A stretch of DNA of 64,000 bases from Dactylorhiza incarnata (GCA_033032865.1 JAWHQI010000040.1:10275001-10339000); one strand, 5' to 3'. Shown: positions 10,265 to 21,756, counted from the stretch's first letter. The notes: generated by a model from the sequence alone, not told the origin. A program made the numbers and translations.

Positions 10265-12400
10265 ATGGAAAAATCCAAGGATTCTCTCAAGATGCTCGTC
10301 TGTTCTAAGGAGAACTTCCCTATGTGGAAGGAAAGAATGAAGTTCTACATGGAAGCCACCGACCCAAGAATTTTTCAGATAGTAGAGGAAGGTCCCCATG
10401 TTCCTATGAAGCCATCGTCTATAAATTCAGCTATTATGATTCCCAAGAAAATGTTGGAGCTAGACAAAGATGAGATTGCCCTCGTCATCTTGGACAAGAA
10501 GGCAAAGAACATTATTGCTGGTGCAGTGGACGATTCAATGCTACAAAATCTTATACACTGCAAGTCTGCCAAGGAAATGTGGGACTCCATAGTTGTTCTT
10601 ATGGAAGGAACCGAAGAAGTAAGGGATGATCGAAGATCATTGCTGAATCAAGAATATGAAGCATTCAAGCAAGATCCAAGAGACTCCATTTCTGATACTT
10701 ATGAGAAGTTCTTTAAGATCGTCAATGGTCTTAAGAACTATGATCGGGAATTCACCGTTGGAGAACTAAATGACAAGTTCTTGAGATCCCTAACGAAAGA
10801 ATGGGATACCAAGGCTATTGCTATCCGGGAATTCGGAAAGTTGCATACGATGGAGCCACAAATTCTGTTTGGCAAGCTCTTATCACATGAGCTCAAGCTG
10901 AGTATTAGAAAAGCTGAAGAAGAGGGATGCTCCACCTCTGGAAGAGAGAAGACCGTGGCACTGAAGGCCAAAGAATCAAGAAGACATAAGGCCTCGTCTT
11001 CTGTCAGAAGAAAATCCTCAGATGAAGATGATGAATCAGATGCTTGCCCCTCAAGCTCTGATATGTCTGATGGAGAGTTCTCTTCTCTCTCCAAGCAATT
11101 CAAGAGATTGCTCAGAAAAAGAAGCCAGAGGAAAAGTCAATCCTCATCAGATCATAGAAGATCAAGGGGTGATGATGAACATCACAAGAAGGAACACAAC
11201 AACGACAGGTATAAATCTAAACCAAATAAATATATTTCGACTGATATTATTTGTTTTTGTTGTAATAAGCCAGGACATTTAAGCACGGAATGTCCATACA
11301 AGAAGAAATCCTTCAAGAATAAGAGGAAAGAAGAAAAGAGCTTCTTGGCAAAGGAGTCCAAGACTCTTAGTGACAGTGACTCAGGGAAGTCAAGCTCAGA
11401 TGAAGAAGCCTATTTTGGGCTTATGGCACATTCAGATGAGGAAGGAAGTGTCTCCTCATACAAAGGGAAGGTAAACTCGCACACTCCTCTTTCTGCATCT
11501 GAAACTGATTCCGTTGAAAATGAAGGCTATTCTTCAGAGGAAGACTTAGATCTAATGGTTCAGTATAAAGCTATGTTGGAGGGATTTGACAAATGCCGCA
11601 AGGTAGTCAAATCTCAAGCACATGAGATTGCATCTCTCAAGATGGTGGAATCAGCTTTGAGGGAGGAAATTAAACAATTGACTCCTCTCAAAGATGAAAT
11701 CCAACCCTTGAAAGATGAAATCAAAAGCTCCGCTGAATTATTAAATCTTAAGGAGAAGTTTATCAATGATTTAGAAGAAAAGTTAGTGGTGGAAAGGAAG
11801 ATAGTTGAAAGCTTCTCCAAACCAAAAACTATCCTTCCAATCATTGAAAGATTTTCTGCTCCTGCGAAGGTTAGTGGTCTTGGTCATAAGGCCGAAAGTA
11901 GTAAGGCTGCTAAGAAAAGAGTTGTTAAAGGTAAGGGCAAGGTTGACCAAAATCAAACCCGTCCCCGATGCTTCGAAACAACTGCTTTCAAGGGACCTTA
12001 TGAAAAAGTAATCCCCAAGGATTATGGTTCATTTGTACATGGATCAGTTATTAAGAAAGCACCAAAGATTAAATCAATTGTTGATAAATCTCATGAAGAG
12101 AAGAAGGAGTCATGTGTGTGTTGCAACCACGAGACTTCTACTTCTAAGAATATTGCTCCTGCTAAACTCCCCGTTCAAAAGTTAAAACAGGAAAACAAGA
12201 GAAGATACAATCGATTTGATTGTTGGTGTTGTGGCAAGATTGGTCACTTCGCCATAGATTGTTGGTTTAACCCCAGAAATGTCAAGACTCCACGGGTTAA
12301 CAATGTAAGAATGACCCCTTGCAATGTTAACACTCCGAGTGGTGTTAATCTAACCAGAAACCTAGGACCCAAATCCTTTTGGGTTCCTAAGGGAAATTAA
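10265..12400 (+). CDS. gag: C1 gag polyprotein, intact
   Basis: An intact 711-codon ORF. The start is the ATG of MEKSKDSLKMLVCSKENFPM; an upstream in-frame TTG at 10256 is not needed. Residues about 15-230 form a UBN2-type copia capsid with ENFPMWKERMKFYM, then LIHCKSAKEMWDSIVVLMEG, then LNDKFLRSLTKEWDTKAIAI. An acidic, Ser-rich linker follows. A first zinc knuckle is CFCCNKPGHLSTEC (about residues 334-347). After it come a Glu/Lys-rich probable coiled coil, a CVCCNHE cysteine cluster, and a second knuckle CWCCGKIGHFAIDC (about 654-667). It presumably assembles virus-like particles around C1 RNA. The closest relative in the window is the C3 gag, which is broken by stops. Confidence 0.95.
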   Translation: MEKSKDSLKMLVCSKENFPMWKERMKFYMEATDPRIFQIVEEGPHVPMKPSSINSAIMIPKKMLELDKDEIALVILDKKAKNIIAGAVDDSMLQNLIHCKSAKEMWDSIVVLMEGTEEVRDDRRSLLNQEYEAFKQDPRDSISDTYEKFFKIVNGLKNYDREFTVGELNDKFLRSLTKEWDTKAIAIREFGKLHTMEPQILFGKLLSHELKLSIRKAEEEGCSTSGREKTVALKAKESRRHKASSSVRRKSSDEDDESDACPSSSDMSDGEFSSLSKQFKRLLRKRSQRKSQSSSDHRRSRGDDEHHKKEHNNDRYKSKPNKYISTDIICFCCNKPGHLSTECPYKKKSFKNKRKEEKSFLAKESKTLSDSDSGKSSSDEEAYFGLMAHSDEEGSVSSYKGKVNSHTPLSASETDSVENEGYSSEEDLDLMVQYKAMLEGFDKCRKVVKSQAHEIASLKMVESALREEIKQLTPLKDEIQPLKDEIKSSAELLNLKEKFINDLEEKLVVERKIVESFSKPKTILPIIERFSAPAKVSGLGHKAESSKAAKKRVVKGKGKVDQNQTRPRCFETTAFKGPYEKVIPKDYGSFVHGSVIKKAPKIKSIVDKSHEEKKESCVCCNHETSTSKNIAPAKLPVQKLKQENKRRYNRFDCWCCGKIGHFAIDCWFNPRNVKTPRVNNVRMTPCNVNTPSGVNLTRNLGPKSFWVPKGN

Positions 12401-12842
12401 TCTGTGATTGCAGGTATGTCCAAAGGCCAACCAAAACTCTAATCAGGCACTTGGACAAGTGGATGTTCATGGTACATGACCAGAACATAGAAGAAATATA
12501 GTAAGGTTGTTGAAAAGCTTAGGAAATCAGTCCAGGCACTGAATTTCTAAGGGGGAGATAAGTCTAAGGGGGAGAAAAGATTGAGGGGGAGCTTTGAGCT
12601 CTCATGCTTTTTCTTCCCTATCTGAAGTAGTCAGAAAGGGGGAGAGAAGTTATATTTGCAAGAGAATTTGAAGTTGGGAGGGATTGGCAAAGTTAGATTT
12701 GGCAAAGTTGAAAGAGAAAGTTGAAAGGGAGAGAAAGTTGAAAAAGTTAAGTTTTTAACTCTCCTTATCTATTTGATATATACTTATTTAAGTGCAATTC
12801 AACTCAGTACATAGGTTCTGACTTCTTCAAATAGGGGGAGAT
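12401..12842 (+). other. C1 3' non-coding region with protease stub
   Basis: It begins with tgattgcaggtatgtccaaa (12406-12425), a junction also found at the gag-pol boundary of C3. About 50 bp follow that match the first bases of the C3 protease around its LDSG active site, here with a 1-bp insertion (ggacAagtgg) and His-to-Tyr change. All the rest of pol is absent. The remainder is purine-rich with several AGGGGGAG blocks and ends in the polypurine tract. Confidence 0.8.
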
Positions 12843-14240
12843 TGTTGGGTATTGTAGCCACAATTACCTTGATTTGAAGAAGTGTTCCTTTGAACTAAGT
12901 TGAATTGAGTTGTATTTGATTATGCGCTTTAGCTATGTTGTGACAGGTCATTCCACTCTAGGTACAAACCAATGTCAGGTTTCAATGAGTCGTCAAACAC
13001 AGGCTTGTGCAATGTAATCCCTCATTGTATAGACCAAAGTGTTGGCTCATGTGAAATCTCTCTATTGGGATGTACCTCATTTCCTAAGTGCAAGAGAAGG
13101 AGGACTGGAGCTGATGGTGGAATCTTTTAAGAAAGGAATTTTTCTTAAGTAAAATTCGGTTATATCATTTAGGACATATAGTCGAATTCGACTATATGGT
13201 CTGAATGGATATAACCAAATTCGGTTTATCAAAGATCGAAATTTCTTCAAAGTAATAGAATAACCGAATTCGGTTATTAAAATTCGGTTATTGTTTTTTC
13301 GGTGAATGTGTTTTAACCGAATGTTGAAATCTGTAGAAGTCAGTTATATCATTTAACCGAATTCGAATCGGTTATTGCCATTCGGTTATTCCATTTAGTC
13401 GAATCGGTCTGCGTATCTCCGGTTCAGTTCTTCCGGCCTGATCTTTTAGGGATTTCTCTTTAACGATTCGCGAGGTGTCTTTCTCGATGCTCTCAGATAT
13501 AGCCGTTGGAGTGAAGAAGCTATAAATAGCTAAGGGTTAATTCCGTTTAACCTTAATCGTGAATCCAAGAAGAAAAACATCGTTCTCTCCATCCGTCGGC
13601 TGACTGTTATCGCAAATCTTCTGCTGTTGCCGAAAATGTTTTTGAACGATTCTTCTTGAAGAAAAGGGTCAACTAGATCTCTGATTTTAGATCTCTTCAA
13701 GTTCCTTTTAGATCTAGTTGTCTCCTAAGTGTTCAGATCAAGTTCTCTCAAGGCAAGATTTCTTCTTCCTTCTTTCAAGATCCAGATTTCCGATTCAATC
13801 AAGGAAGAAGAAGATCTTTTATTTTCAGATATGATAAAGTTAAAATCTCAAGGAGATTTAAAGTAGATTGTTTCTCAATCTAAAGTTGTGTAAGATTTTA
13901 TTACATTATTCTCAAGGAAGCTTGCTTCCGAGTTGTAGGAGCGTTGTCTCCGAGTTTGTAGGAAGTTTCCCTTCCGAGCTTGTAGGAGTTTTGACTCCGA
14001 GTTGTAGGATTATTCTTAATCCGAGATCAGTGAAGTAGCCTAGTCTAGCCGGTCGTGCTAGATAGGTGAGGTGGAAAGTGGACTACCCAAGATCGGGGAA
14101 CCACTATAATTTTCTGTGTTGTGCTGTGCTCTTTTGGATTCTGTGTGCTTTTATTTATAAGTTTTTAATTCCGCGTAAAGACATAGAATCCACCTATTCA
14201 CCCCCCTCTAGGTGATTTAGGCCGCAACTAGATACTTTCA
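12843..14240 (+). repeat. C1 3' LTR
   Basis: 1398 bp, the same length as the 5' LTR. The three differences I see are ccgaat/ccaaat (near 13218), ccgtcc/ccatcc (near 13591) and ggtggttt/ggtgattt (near 14215). Confidence 0.95.
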
Positions 14241-14876
14241 GAGTCGTTGGCTCGCTACGCGGACCGGTTCCAGGAGGAGGTGCTGCTCACTCAGGAGATG
14301 CCTGAGTTTGCACTCCACTCGCCTTTACTGTCGGGCTGAAGGAAAGTTTCTTCAAGATGGATTTGAAGAGGAAAGCCCCCGTCTCCTACGAGGAGCTGAT
14401 GGAGAGGGTGGCGGAGGAAATCGAGAGTGAGGAGGCCAGCCCGGAACTCACCAAGAGTCTAGCAAATCTCAGTGAGTTGGAGGTCAGACAGCAAGAGGTG
14501 AGGAGAAGGGAAGAGCCCAGGGCCCCGGAGGGGGAATGGAGGCAGCATGGCGGAGGAATGCAAGGCCAGGGAAGGGGTTACGCCCCGGGGAGGGGTAACT
14601 TCTATGGGGGTCAAGGAAGACCCCATCAGTTGAGATGGAGACAGGGTCCGAGGCCGATGCCTCCTCCACCCCAGCAAGCCATGACAATCAGGCAGGGAAG
14701 GGGAGGAAGAGGAAGGAGAGAAGAGGCGAGAGAAGAAGCAGGAGCAGGAAGGATAAGAAGGAATAGGATGGCGGAGGCCGAGACGGGAGAGGTGACGCTG
14801 TCGTACTGTGACTTCCATGATGAGGAAGGTCACGTGACGGCCACCTGCCCGGAGTTCCTAGAGACAAAAAGGGCCT
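14241..14876 (+). pseudogene. gag: G1 gag, 3' part (nucleocapsid)
   Basis: Gag resumes directly after C1 and the GAGTC duplication. The long open part is 14357-14876. It holds KAPVSYEELMERVAEEIES, then a Gly/Arg-rich region. Near the end is the zinc-knuckle-like CDFHDEEGHVTATC, the CxxH...H...C form usual in Tat elements. A frame break before 14357 separates it from the sense frame at 14241-14356. Open frames on the opposite strand here are shadows of its Gly/Arg codons. Confidence 0.8.
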
Positions 14877-15003
14877 GAGTGCCCGCGCCGCGATAGCAGC
14901 AACTGGTGAGGATCGAGGAGGTCGAGCCTCGGGAGGAAGAGGAGGAAAGGTGCGAGGACCGGGCCGATTTGGGGACCCGAGGGGGGATCGGGGTGATCCA
15001 TGA

Positions 15004-15028
15004 GGGGGGGGGGGGGGGGGGGGGGGGG
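15004..15028 (+). repeat. Poly(G) tract of 25
   Basis: An uninterrupted run of G in the gag-PR linker of G1. The homologous site in G2 (44603-44619) has 17. It disrupts the reading frame. Confidence 0.95.
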
Positions 15029-15801
15029 TAGTGATTGAGGCAACCTGGAAGGCGAGCCTCCATACTATCTATCGTCGCAACGTGGCTTCGACATCCCTAG
15101 TCCCGCCCCTGACAGAGAAGATTTCCTTCACCCAGAAGGACATGCCAGGTTATGAGGACCCGTTCTGCGATGCGTTGGTTATTCAGACGGCGATCGAGAA
15201 CTTCACCGTTTCCCGAATCCTGGTGGATAACGGAAGTTCGGTCAACGTTATTTCAAGAAGGCGTTCGATGGAATGGAGGTGGACGCGCGAAGGGTGTTGG
15301 CCTCGGATGGTCCGTTGTTTAGATTCTCTGGGGAGATGAAGGAAGTAGAGGGAGGAGTAGGACTCCATGTGGTTTTGGGAGGGCAGTCCAGGAACTGCCT
15401 CTTTGTCATAGTGGATTCCCCTAGCAGCTATAGCCATCTTCGGATGGCCGCTCATCAGTGCGTTCCGCTGTGTCCCCTCCACATTCCACCAATGCCTTAA
15501 GTTCAATGACAGAGGAGTCCAAGTCCGAATTAGAGGAGATCCGAAGGTCGCAAGGCAATGCTACGTGACAGCGGTCAACACCATCTCCTGGATGGCCGTG
15601 GCAGAGAAATGGGACTAGGAGATGGGTGAGCCGGCAAGACTTGGAGGGGAAGACTAGAAGGAGGAGATGGAGCAGAGGTCGGAGGAGCCGATGGAGGAGG
15701 AAGAGGTAGAGGGTCGAGCCCAGGATAAAGGGGCAGAAGAGGCGATGGAGGTCCAGGAATAAGGACAGGAGCAAGGAGGAGACTGGGGAGAACAATCTCG
15801 A
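15029..15801 (+). pseudogene. G1 aspartic protease region, broken
   Basis: Frame 15031-15339 gives [12 protein letters not shown] and then the retroviral-type aspartic protease core [12 protein letters not shown], the usual Tat active-site context, about residue 64 of that frame. It then goes out of frame (VISRR where G2 has VIFKK) because one T is missing near 15250. The remaining part (GGVGLHVVLGGQSRNC, then VPLCPLHIPPMP) is read in other frames. G2 keeps this domain open over 44601-45212, which confirms the assignment. Confidence 0.8.
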
Positions 15802-17295
15802 TTGGAGGCTGTGGAGGAGGTCGTGGAGCTCAAAGTCACCACCCAAGCCGGAGTGGTGGAGAAAGTCAGGATCAGCGGGGAGCTCAGCCTAGAGGAGCAG
15901 AAGCAGATTCTCGTATGCGTTCAGGAGAGCGTGGACGTCTTCGCTTGGAGCACCGCGGAGATGCCAGGGATTGGGGCAGATGTGGCTTGCCACCGCCTTA
16001 ATCTTAACCCCGGCACCCGCCACATCCGTCAAAAGAGGAGGGCCACAACAGACAAGCTGGAGGGACTCATCCGAGAGGAGGTGGGTAAGCTCATACATGC
16101 AGGGTTTGTAATAGAGATCCAGTATCCAGGCTGGGTCTCTAACGTGGTCATGGTGAAGAAGGGGGGAGGTAAGTGGAGAATGTGTATCGACTTTTCCTTG
16201 CTTAATAAATCGTGCCCCAAGGATTGCTACCCCTTGCCTAGAATCGACGCGCTGGTTGACTCAGCCGTCGGTTTTCCTATAATGTCTTTTTTAGATTCTT
16301 TTTCAGGTTATCATCAGATTCGCATGCACCCCCTGACATCAAAGATGTCTCCTTCATCACGGGGGATGGGTGTTATTGTTATAAGATGATGCCCTTCGGG
16401 CTCAAGAATGCAGGTGCCACGTACTAAAGAATGATGGACAGGGTCTTCCGAGAACAGAAGGGGAGAAACTTGGAGGTCTACGTCGATCATCTTATGGTAA
16501 AAAGTCGGGACCTTGAATCCCACCTCTGAGACCTTGAAGAGACCTTTAGGACCTTGCGAAAGTATAAGATGAAGCTCAACCCCCTGAAGTGTGTCTTTGG
16601 GGCAAGCCGAGGGAAATTCCTGGGTCACCTGCTTACCCGGCGGGGGTGGAGCCTAACACGGATAAGGTCAAAGCGATAATGGAGCTGGGATCACCAAAAA
16701 ACTCGAAGGAGGTTCAGAGCCTCACTGGAAAGCTGGTCAGACTCAGCAGGTTCCTCTCCAAGGCGGGAGATAAGTGTGCACCCTTTTTCAAGGTGTTAAG
16801 GGGAAACAAAAAATTCGAATGGACCCCGGAGTGTGAGGGAGCCTTTCAGGCTTTGAAAGAGCAACTCACCCAAACCCCCCTAGTCCAAGGGCCGAGACCG
16901 GGAGAGGACCTATCCCTATACCTGGGAGTAGGATCTGAGGCAGTAAGTTCAGTATTGGTCCGGGAGGAGGGGAGAAAGCAATTCCCCATCTACTACGTCA
17001 GCTGAGTGCTGAGGAAGGCGGAGCTCTGGTACCCGATTCTGGAAAAGCTGGCCTTCACGTTGGTAGTGGCGGCCCAGAGGCTCTGACCTTACTTTCAGGC
17101 ACATTCAATCAAGGTAGTGACTGATCACCCAGTTCGCAAAGTCATGGAAGGGGTGTAGCACTCGGGAAGGTTGGCGAAGTGGCCCGTGGAGTTGAGTGAG
17201 TTCGATGTTATGTTCGTACCCAGGACGTCGATCAAGGCCCAAGCAGTGGCAGACCTCATGGATGACTACGCAACCGAAGTGGGGGAGCATGAATA
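15802..17295 (+). pseudogene. G1 reverse transcriptase and RNase H, inactive
   Basis: 15802-16389 encodes the N-terminal RT part: LNPGTRHIRQKRRA, EVGKLIHAGFVIEIQYPGW, KKGGGKWRMCIDFSLLNK and SFLDSFSGYHQIRMHP, a Tat-type RT. Frameshifts follow near 16340. The catalytic YVDD box reads YVDH (near 16480-16491), which removes a metal-binding aspartate. The thumb and first RNase H occupy 16589-17290 (ALKEQLTQTPLVQGPR, then LSLYLGVGSEAVSSVLVRE, KVVTDHPVRKVMEG) with in-frame stops at about 17003, 17084 and 17157. Confidence 0.85.
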
Positions 17296-17342
17296 CCCCC
17301 CCCCCCCCCCCACCCCCCACCCCCCACCCCCCACCCCCCCCG
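17296..17342 (+). repeat. Poly(C) and (ACCCCCC)n tract
   Basis: Sixteen C, then four ACCCCCC-type units, in the linker between the two RNase H domains of G1. Confidence 0.95.
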
Positions 17343-17549
17343 GTGGCATGGAAGATGTTGGTGGATGGCGCCTCAGGGAAGCACTCCTATGGAGGGGGAA
17401 TAATCCTGGTGAACCCCCAAGGGACAAAGATCGAACAAGCTTTGAAAATCCACTTCCCGGTTACCAACAACCAAGCTGAGTACGAGGTGGTGATAGCGGG
17501 CCTGCGGTTGGATCGGGAACTGGGAGTGCAGGATGTGGAGGACTAGACG
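17343..17549 (+). pseudogene. G1 second (archaeal-type) RNase H, first half
   Basis: AWKMLVDGASG at the start carries the first catalytic Asp. Then come GGGIILVNPQGTKIEQAL and NNQAEYEVVIAGLRL with the catalytic Glu. This extra RNase H after the standard one is diagnostic of the Tat lineage. The gene is cut by the solo LTR at 17550 and resumes at 21757. A TAG lies just before the cut. Confidence 0.85.
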
Positions 17550-20500
17550 TGTAAGACTCCTCTTTCTCAACCTTGATCCTCCCCGGTAATTGAGCACGGG
17601 CGAGGGGAGTCTTATGCCCAGAACCGCCGCCTTACGGTAGTACCAACCCCTTTGGCCGAGTATTACCGTAAGACGCCAATTCTGCCATCGATTTCTCCTT
17701 CCAACCATATACCTAGCCAACCACAATAATATTCATGTAAAAGAAGTAAAGAGGGTAACCACAAATCACATATATAAAGAAAACAACATGTCCACAAAAT
17801 AGAAAATGAGAGTAAATTAAGGCATAGCCCGAGTACATCAAATCCTCTCTACAAAATTCTCTCAAATATAACTGCGGAAGCTAATCAACAACAACTCACA
17901 ACCTCTGCTGCTCCATGAGTGGGCTGCACCACCTCGTCCGTCAATCTATCCCTGTCCTGCCTGGCCTGCTGCTCCCTCGGCTCCGCGAGCTCCTAAAATG
18001 ATATGGTCCACTGACCGTTAGTCATAAAGACTAAGCCAAACGACATCCCCTCCCCCGATGTCACCTAGGCACCGAGAGGGAGGATGAAAAGGGAAGGACA
18101 ACAAGCAGAAGTAATCAAGCAGGTGACTAAAATGATCTATCCTAGGTTGTCATAATGTATGTTTGTACTCAAACTGTAAGGGCCTACTGTAAAACATATA
18201 ATATATAAGAACAACTATGTAACAGTAAGAAGAAGTAAGAACAAGTATAAAAGGGTGCAGTATTAGAAGTAAAGAGCAACAAAAATGTAACCCTAACTTA
18301 TATGGATGCCCATACAAGCCTATAAGTTATGAGATCTAAGCAGGTAAGTACAAAGCACATTAAAGTAACCTTAACTTATGGGGGAATACTCAAACAAACC
18401 ATAAGCTAAGGGATCTGGCAAACAAGAACCTCATCATATAAGTCATCCCATACTAACTTATACGATGCGGGTTTGGTATATGCAATGATGTTATGATATG
18501 CAATGGTTATGCTATGGTCATGCAAGCGCAACTCACACACACGACTCTGTACGTACAGACCTTTAGTTCCCCAATTTTCGAGTGAGTCGCTAACTCCTCA
18601 GGTCCCACTGTAGTGGCCGCAGTGGCAATGGGTTGGGCCACCCCATTCCTAGACGGGTATACACACTACCAGGTCTAGACCTTCCGTACACACTCGTTTG
18701 AACCAGGGTAGGGCCGAGTGTCTCGTGTACTCTTTGCTGGGCTAAGCCAGTCTTGTTAGGCCGAGTGTAGGGGGTTCTGGGTAAAAGTCTCCATGACACC
18801 GACAAAGGCCGGTCCACTCTACCACTACCACTCGCCCGAGTCAACGTACGTCGTCGGTGTGCCGGACGGACCCGTACCGAAGACCTACCATAGTATATAT
18901 ATGTACATGCGCAATCATGTCACTATACATCAAATCTCACCCTTAGTCTATCAAGTCCCCAATACTATGGAAGATATTCGGTTCCCGGGGTTCATGCCAT
19001 CATACACAATTCATTCTATTGAATTCTCCATAACATGGAACATAAATGGTTCCCAGGATTCTTGCAATCATACCACTAAGGAGCCCCCGGCTCATAACTA
19101 CCTTCAGACCAGGCTATAAACAACAAGCCCGTCTCCATCATAGCTAACATATATCCCATGTTACTTTAACTAATCATTTAGTTACTCTTATCTGGGTGGT
19201 TATTTCCTATTTGATTTAGGGTTAATCTTGGACTTCCCGAGGTCAACCCTGTGAGAGGCTCGCAACGGTACTAGGAGATACGATGGGCTGAATCTCAAAT
19301 CTCCCTTTCTCAAGATACTTAATCTTATTGGTATCTACCCATTAACCCCAAACTCAACCTCTCCTGTTGTAGTTGATAGACTTAGATTACTAAGGGTTAC
19401 CACCTAAACCTCTTATGTGGTGTAGTAACAAAGTTATCAAGTGATTCTCCTTAAACTCCTACATGAGTATTCCTAATGTTTATGAAGTGTCTCCTCTAAA
19501 TTCTGATCTAAATGCCATGATATTTATCACAAACATTTAACATGGTAAAATATTAATTAATCCAGCAATTGATCATTTTCCGGGATTATTTTCTTTATAA
19601 AATCAAATAAACTTCTAATCTAGATTTTCCAACATTTGTGAAGGGTCAACTATTTATCATGGACATAAATTCACCAAATAATTATCAAAGCTTTGTGAGA
19701 TCAGAAAAATATTAATTCCATGATTTCATAATTCTCCAGAAATATTTTCACTATAAAAATAATTAATTTTCTAATCTAGATTTTCCAATATTCCAAGTGA
19801 ATAAATATCAAACCTCATTCAAAAATCCCAACAAAAATCACAGAGCTTTATTGTCATCATAAAAGTATACTAAATTAATTTCATGATTATCTGTGACCAG
19901 AAACATGGTTTATTTTGCATAATAAAGAAAATGTCTAAATCAAATAATTTAATTTCAGAAGATAATATACTTCCAAAAATTCCCCAAAAATTATCAGACA
20001 TGTGTTTCATGGTAATGTTCCATTCCCCAAGGTTTGGGATTTTTCCTAAATGTTTTGATCTAAGTCATTTCACTAATTTAATTATGGTGGCAATTTCTAG
20101 TTATGTAAAAACTCTAAGAAATTCATCTCCAAAAATTATGAGACTTGCATCAATGTTGTCTCTTTTCTTTACCAACAAAAGCCCAATGATTTCTGGGGTC
20201 GTGTATGTAGAATCTCTGCATTGACTCATAAGTGAGTCCATAAAAGAAATAACTCGACTAGTCATCTTACGTGTAAACTTGCATGTGATATTACTCAACA
20301 TGCGCAAGTCCAAAAATACTAAAACTTCTAGACTATGAGTGTTTATGTATATCTCAGCCATGCCCAAAGTTTCGGGTCATGGCGAAGTCCCATTCATTAA
20401 AAACTAACAATAATATGGCTGGATCCATATTTGGACCAGCCTCACTAAAACTACTGCCTAGGGTGCTAGGCTCGCCCAAAAATTATGTATAATATATCAA

Positions 20501-21756
20501 AAGAAAGCTAAGAGGACAGGCTACAACATTTATGTTGAGTACTTTTCCTAAATCTGTACATAAGTGGGACTAATAATCATCAGAAGGTTCTGTCTTTTAA
20601 AATACAGAAAACTGCATCGAAAACGTATGTCCAGAAAGGACAGATCTCCATGAAAATAAAAAGGAGATTTCAGATATCGCAATGGCCGTAATCCATTTTT
20701 GGATCTTGCTCCATAGAGCATATTTGCATCCTAACAGATCTAAGATCTAACAAGGAGGAATAGAATGTCGGACATGCCTGAGCTCGCGCTCGGAGGTGAG
20801 TATTTCGACGTGTCGCCATGGTTTTCTTCTTCCAAGCCTAAGTGGTGCTCCTTTGTCTCCACCGAACTCTCACTCTCTCAGTTAGGGCTAGGACAACTCA
20901 AAATTTCGTGTAAAAAGGAGTTTCTGAAGAGAGTAAGGGGTATTTATAACAGAAACTGCTTAAGACAGCATTTTTTTTCTGGAAGTTTCTACTTGGGCAA
21001 TCCGCCACCTCCTAAATTGGCCAATGGGAGGCTTAGAATCCTTTGGAATTCGTCTGTAATAAATTTCCTAAGTAAATGGAGGTGTTGGGAAGATGTTTCA
21101 GGGCTGTACAGACATTACAAAATGTTTCCGGCGGGTGGCGCTTCGAAAACCGAAGCCATAAATTCATTCTGGAAGGATCAAAACTAACAATAATATGGCT
21201 GAATCCATATTTGGACCAGCCTCACTAAAACTGCTTCCTAGGGTGCTAGGCTCGCCCAAAAATTATGTATATTATATCAAAAGAAAGCTAAGAGGACAGG
21301 CTACAACATTTATGTTGAGTACTTTTCCTAAATCTGTACAGAAGTGGGACTAATAATCATCAGAAGGTTCTGTCTTTTAAAATACAGAAAATTGCATCGA
21401 AGCATTAACATTTATACAGAGAACTCAACGCAGAGGACTCGGCGCAGCATCATGGGGCATCAACTAGATTCAATTTCCTAAGAAGTCGATGCCAGAATTA
21501 GATGTAGCGTCGAATAAAATCGACACAGGGAAAATTGGGCTGAGAATATTCGACGCATGCGCCGATATAGACCAAATCCTGAGCACTCGACGCATATTTA
21601 GGACTTTACGAAACTATAAGGGAAATCACGTCCAGTTTCTAGTGTCGGTGATAGGTTCACCGTCAGGTGTTAACTCCTTATCTACATTTTCTCATCCTAT
21701 TCAGTATTGTCGGGGTCAAAAGGTCCCCAAAGGGGTCTAGAAGCGTTGGGGATGTT
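17550..21756 (-). mobile_element. 4.2-kb solo LTR in G1, minus strand
   Basis: It is flanked by the 5-bp duplication AGACG (17545-17549 and 21757-21761). Excising it reconnects the two halves of the RNase H in one frame, so the borders are firm. The left end tgtaagactcc is the reverse complement of the ttaca end of the LTR at 2415-5073; the right end ggggatgtt appears to lack its final ACA. No primer site, polypurine tract or coding domain was found inside, so it is read as a solo LTR. Family: probably Ty3/gypsy, from the TGTAA/TTACA termini. Confidence 0.8.
20398..21408 (-). repeat. Direct repeat of about 228 bp, 781 bp apart, inside the solo LTR
   Basis: 20398-20627 and 21179-21408 are nearly identical (aaaactaacaataatatggc onward to aaaatacagaaaa), with about six substitutions. 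The 550 bp between them hold a 140-codon open frame (20765-21187) with no recognisable domain. The arrangement looks like a local segmental duplication within the LTR. Confidence 0.9.

Larger units (their letters stand above)
8780..14240 (+). mobile_element. C1: young gag-only copia element (TR-GAG type)
   Basis: A complete LTR element of 5461 bp with two LTRs of exactly 1398 bp (8780-10177 and 12843-14240). I find only three substitutions between them by eye. The target-site duplication is GAGTC (8775-8779 and 14241-14245). It has a tRNA-Met primer site, an intact gag ORF (10265-12400) and a polypurine tract (aaatagggggagat, 12829-12842). It has no integrase, RT or RNase H, so it is non-autonomous and must use enzymes of a related element; C3 in this window is of the matching family. 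The near-identical LTRs make it the most recent dated insertion here. G2 shows the empty site. Confidence 0.95.

Noticed and set aside
14459..14833. Minus-strand Pro/Ser-rich ORFs opposite Tat gag (also 44061-44654, 45078-45587 and 15421-15846)
   Set aside because: They are antisense shadows of Gly/Arg- and Glu-rich codons of gag and the PR-RT linker, appear in both G1 and G2, and show no start context or domain.
20765..21187. 140-codon plus-strand ORF as a host gene
   Set aside because: It lies inside the solo LTR between the duplicated blocks, has no recognisable domain and overlaps the right-hand repeat.
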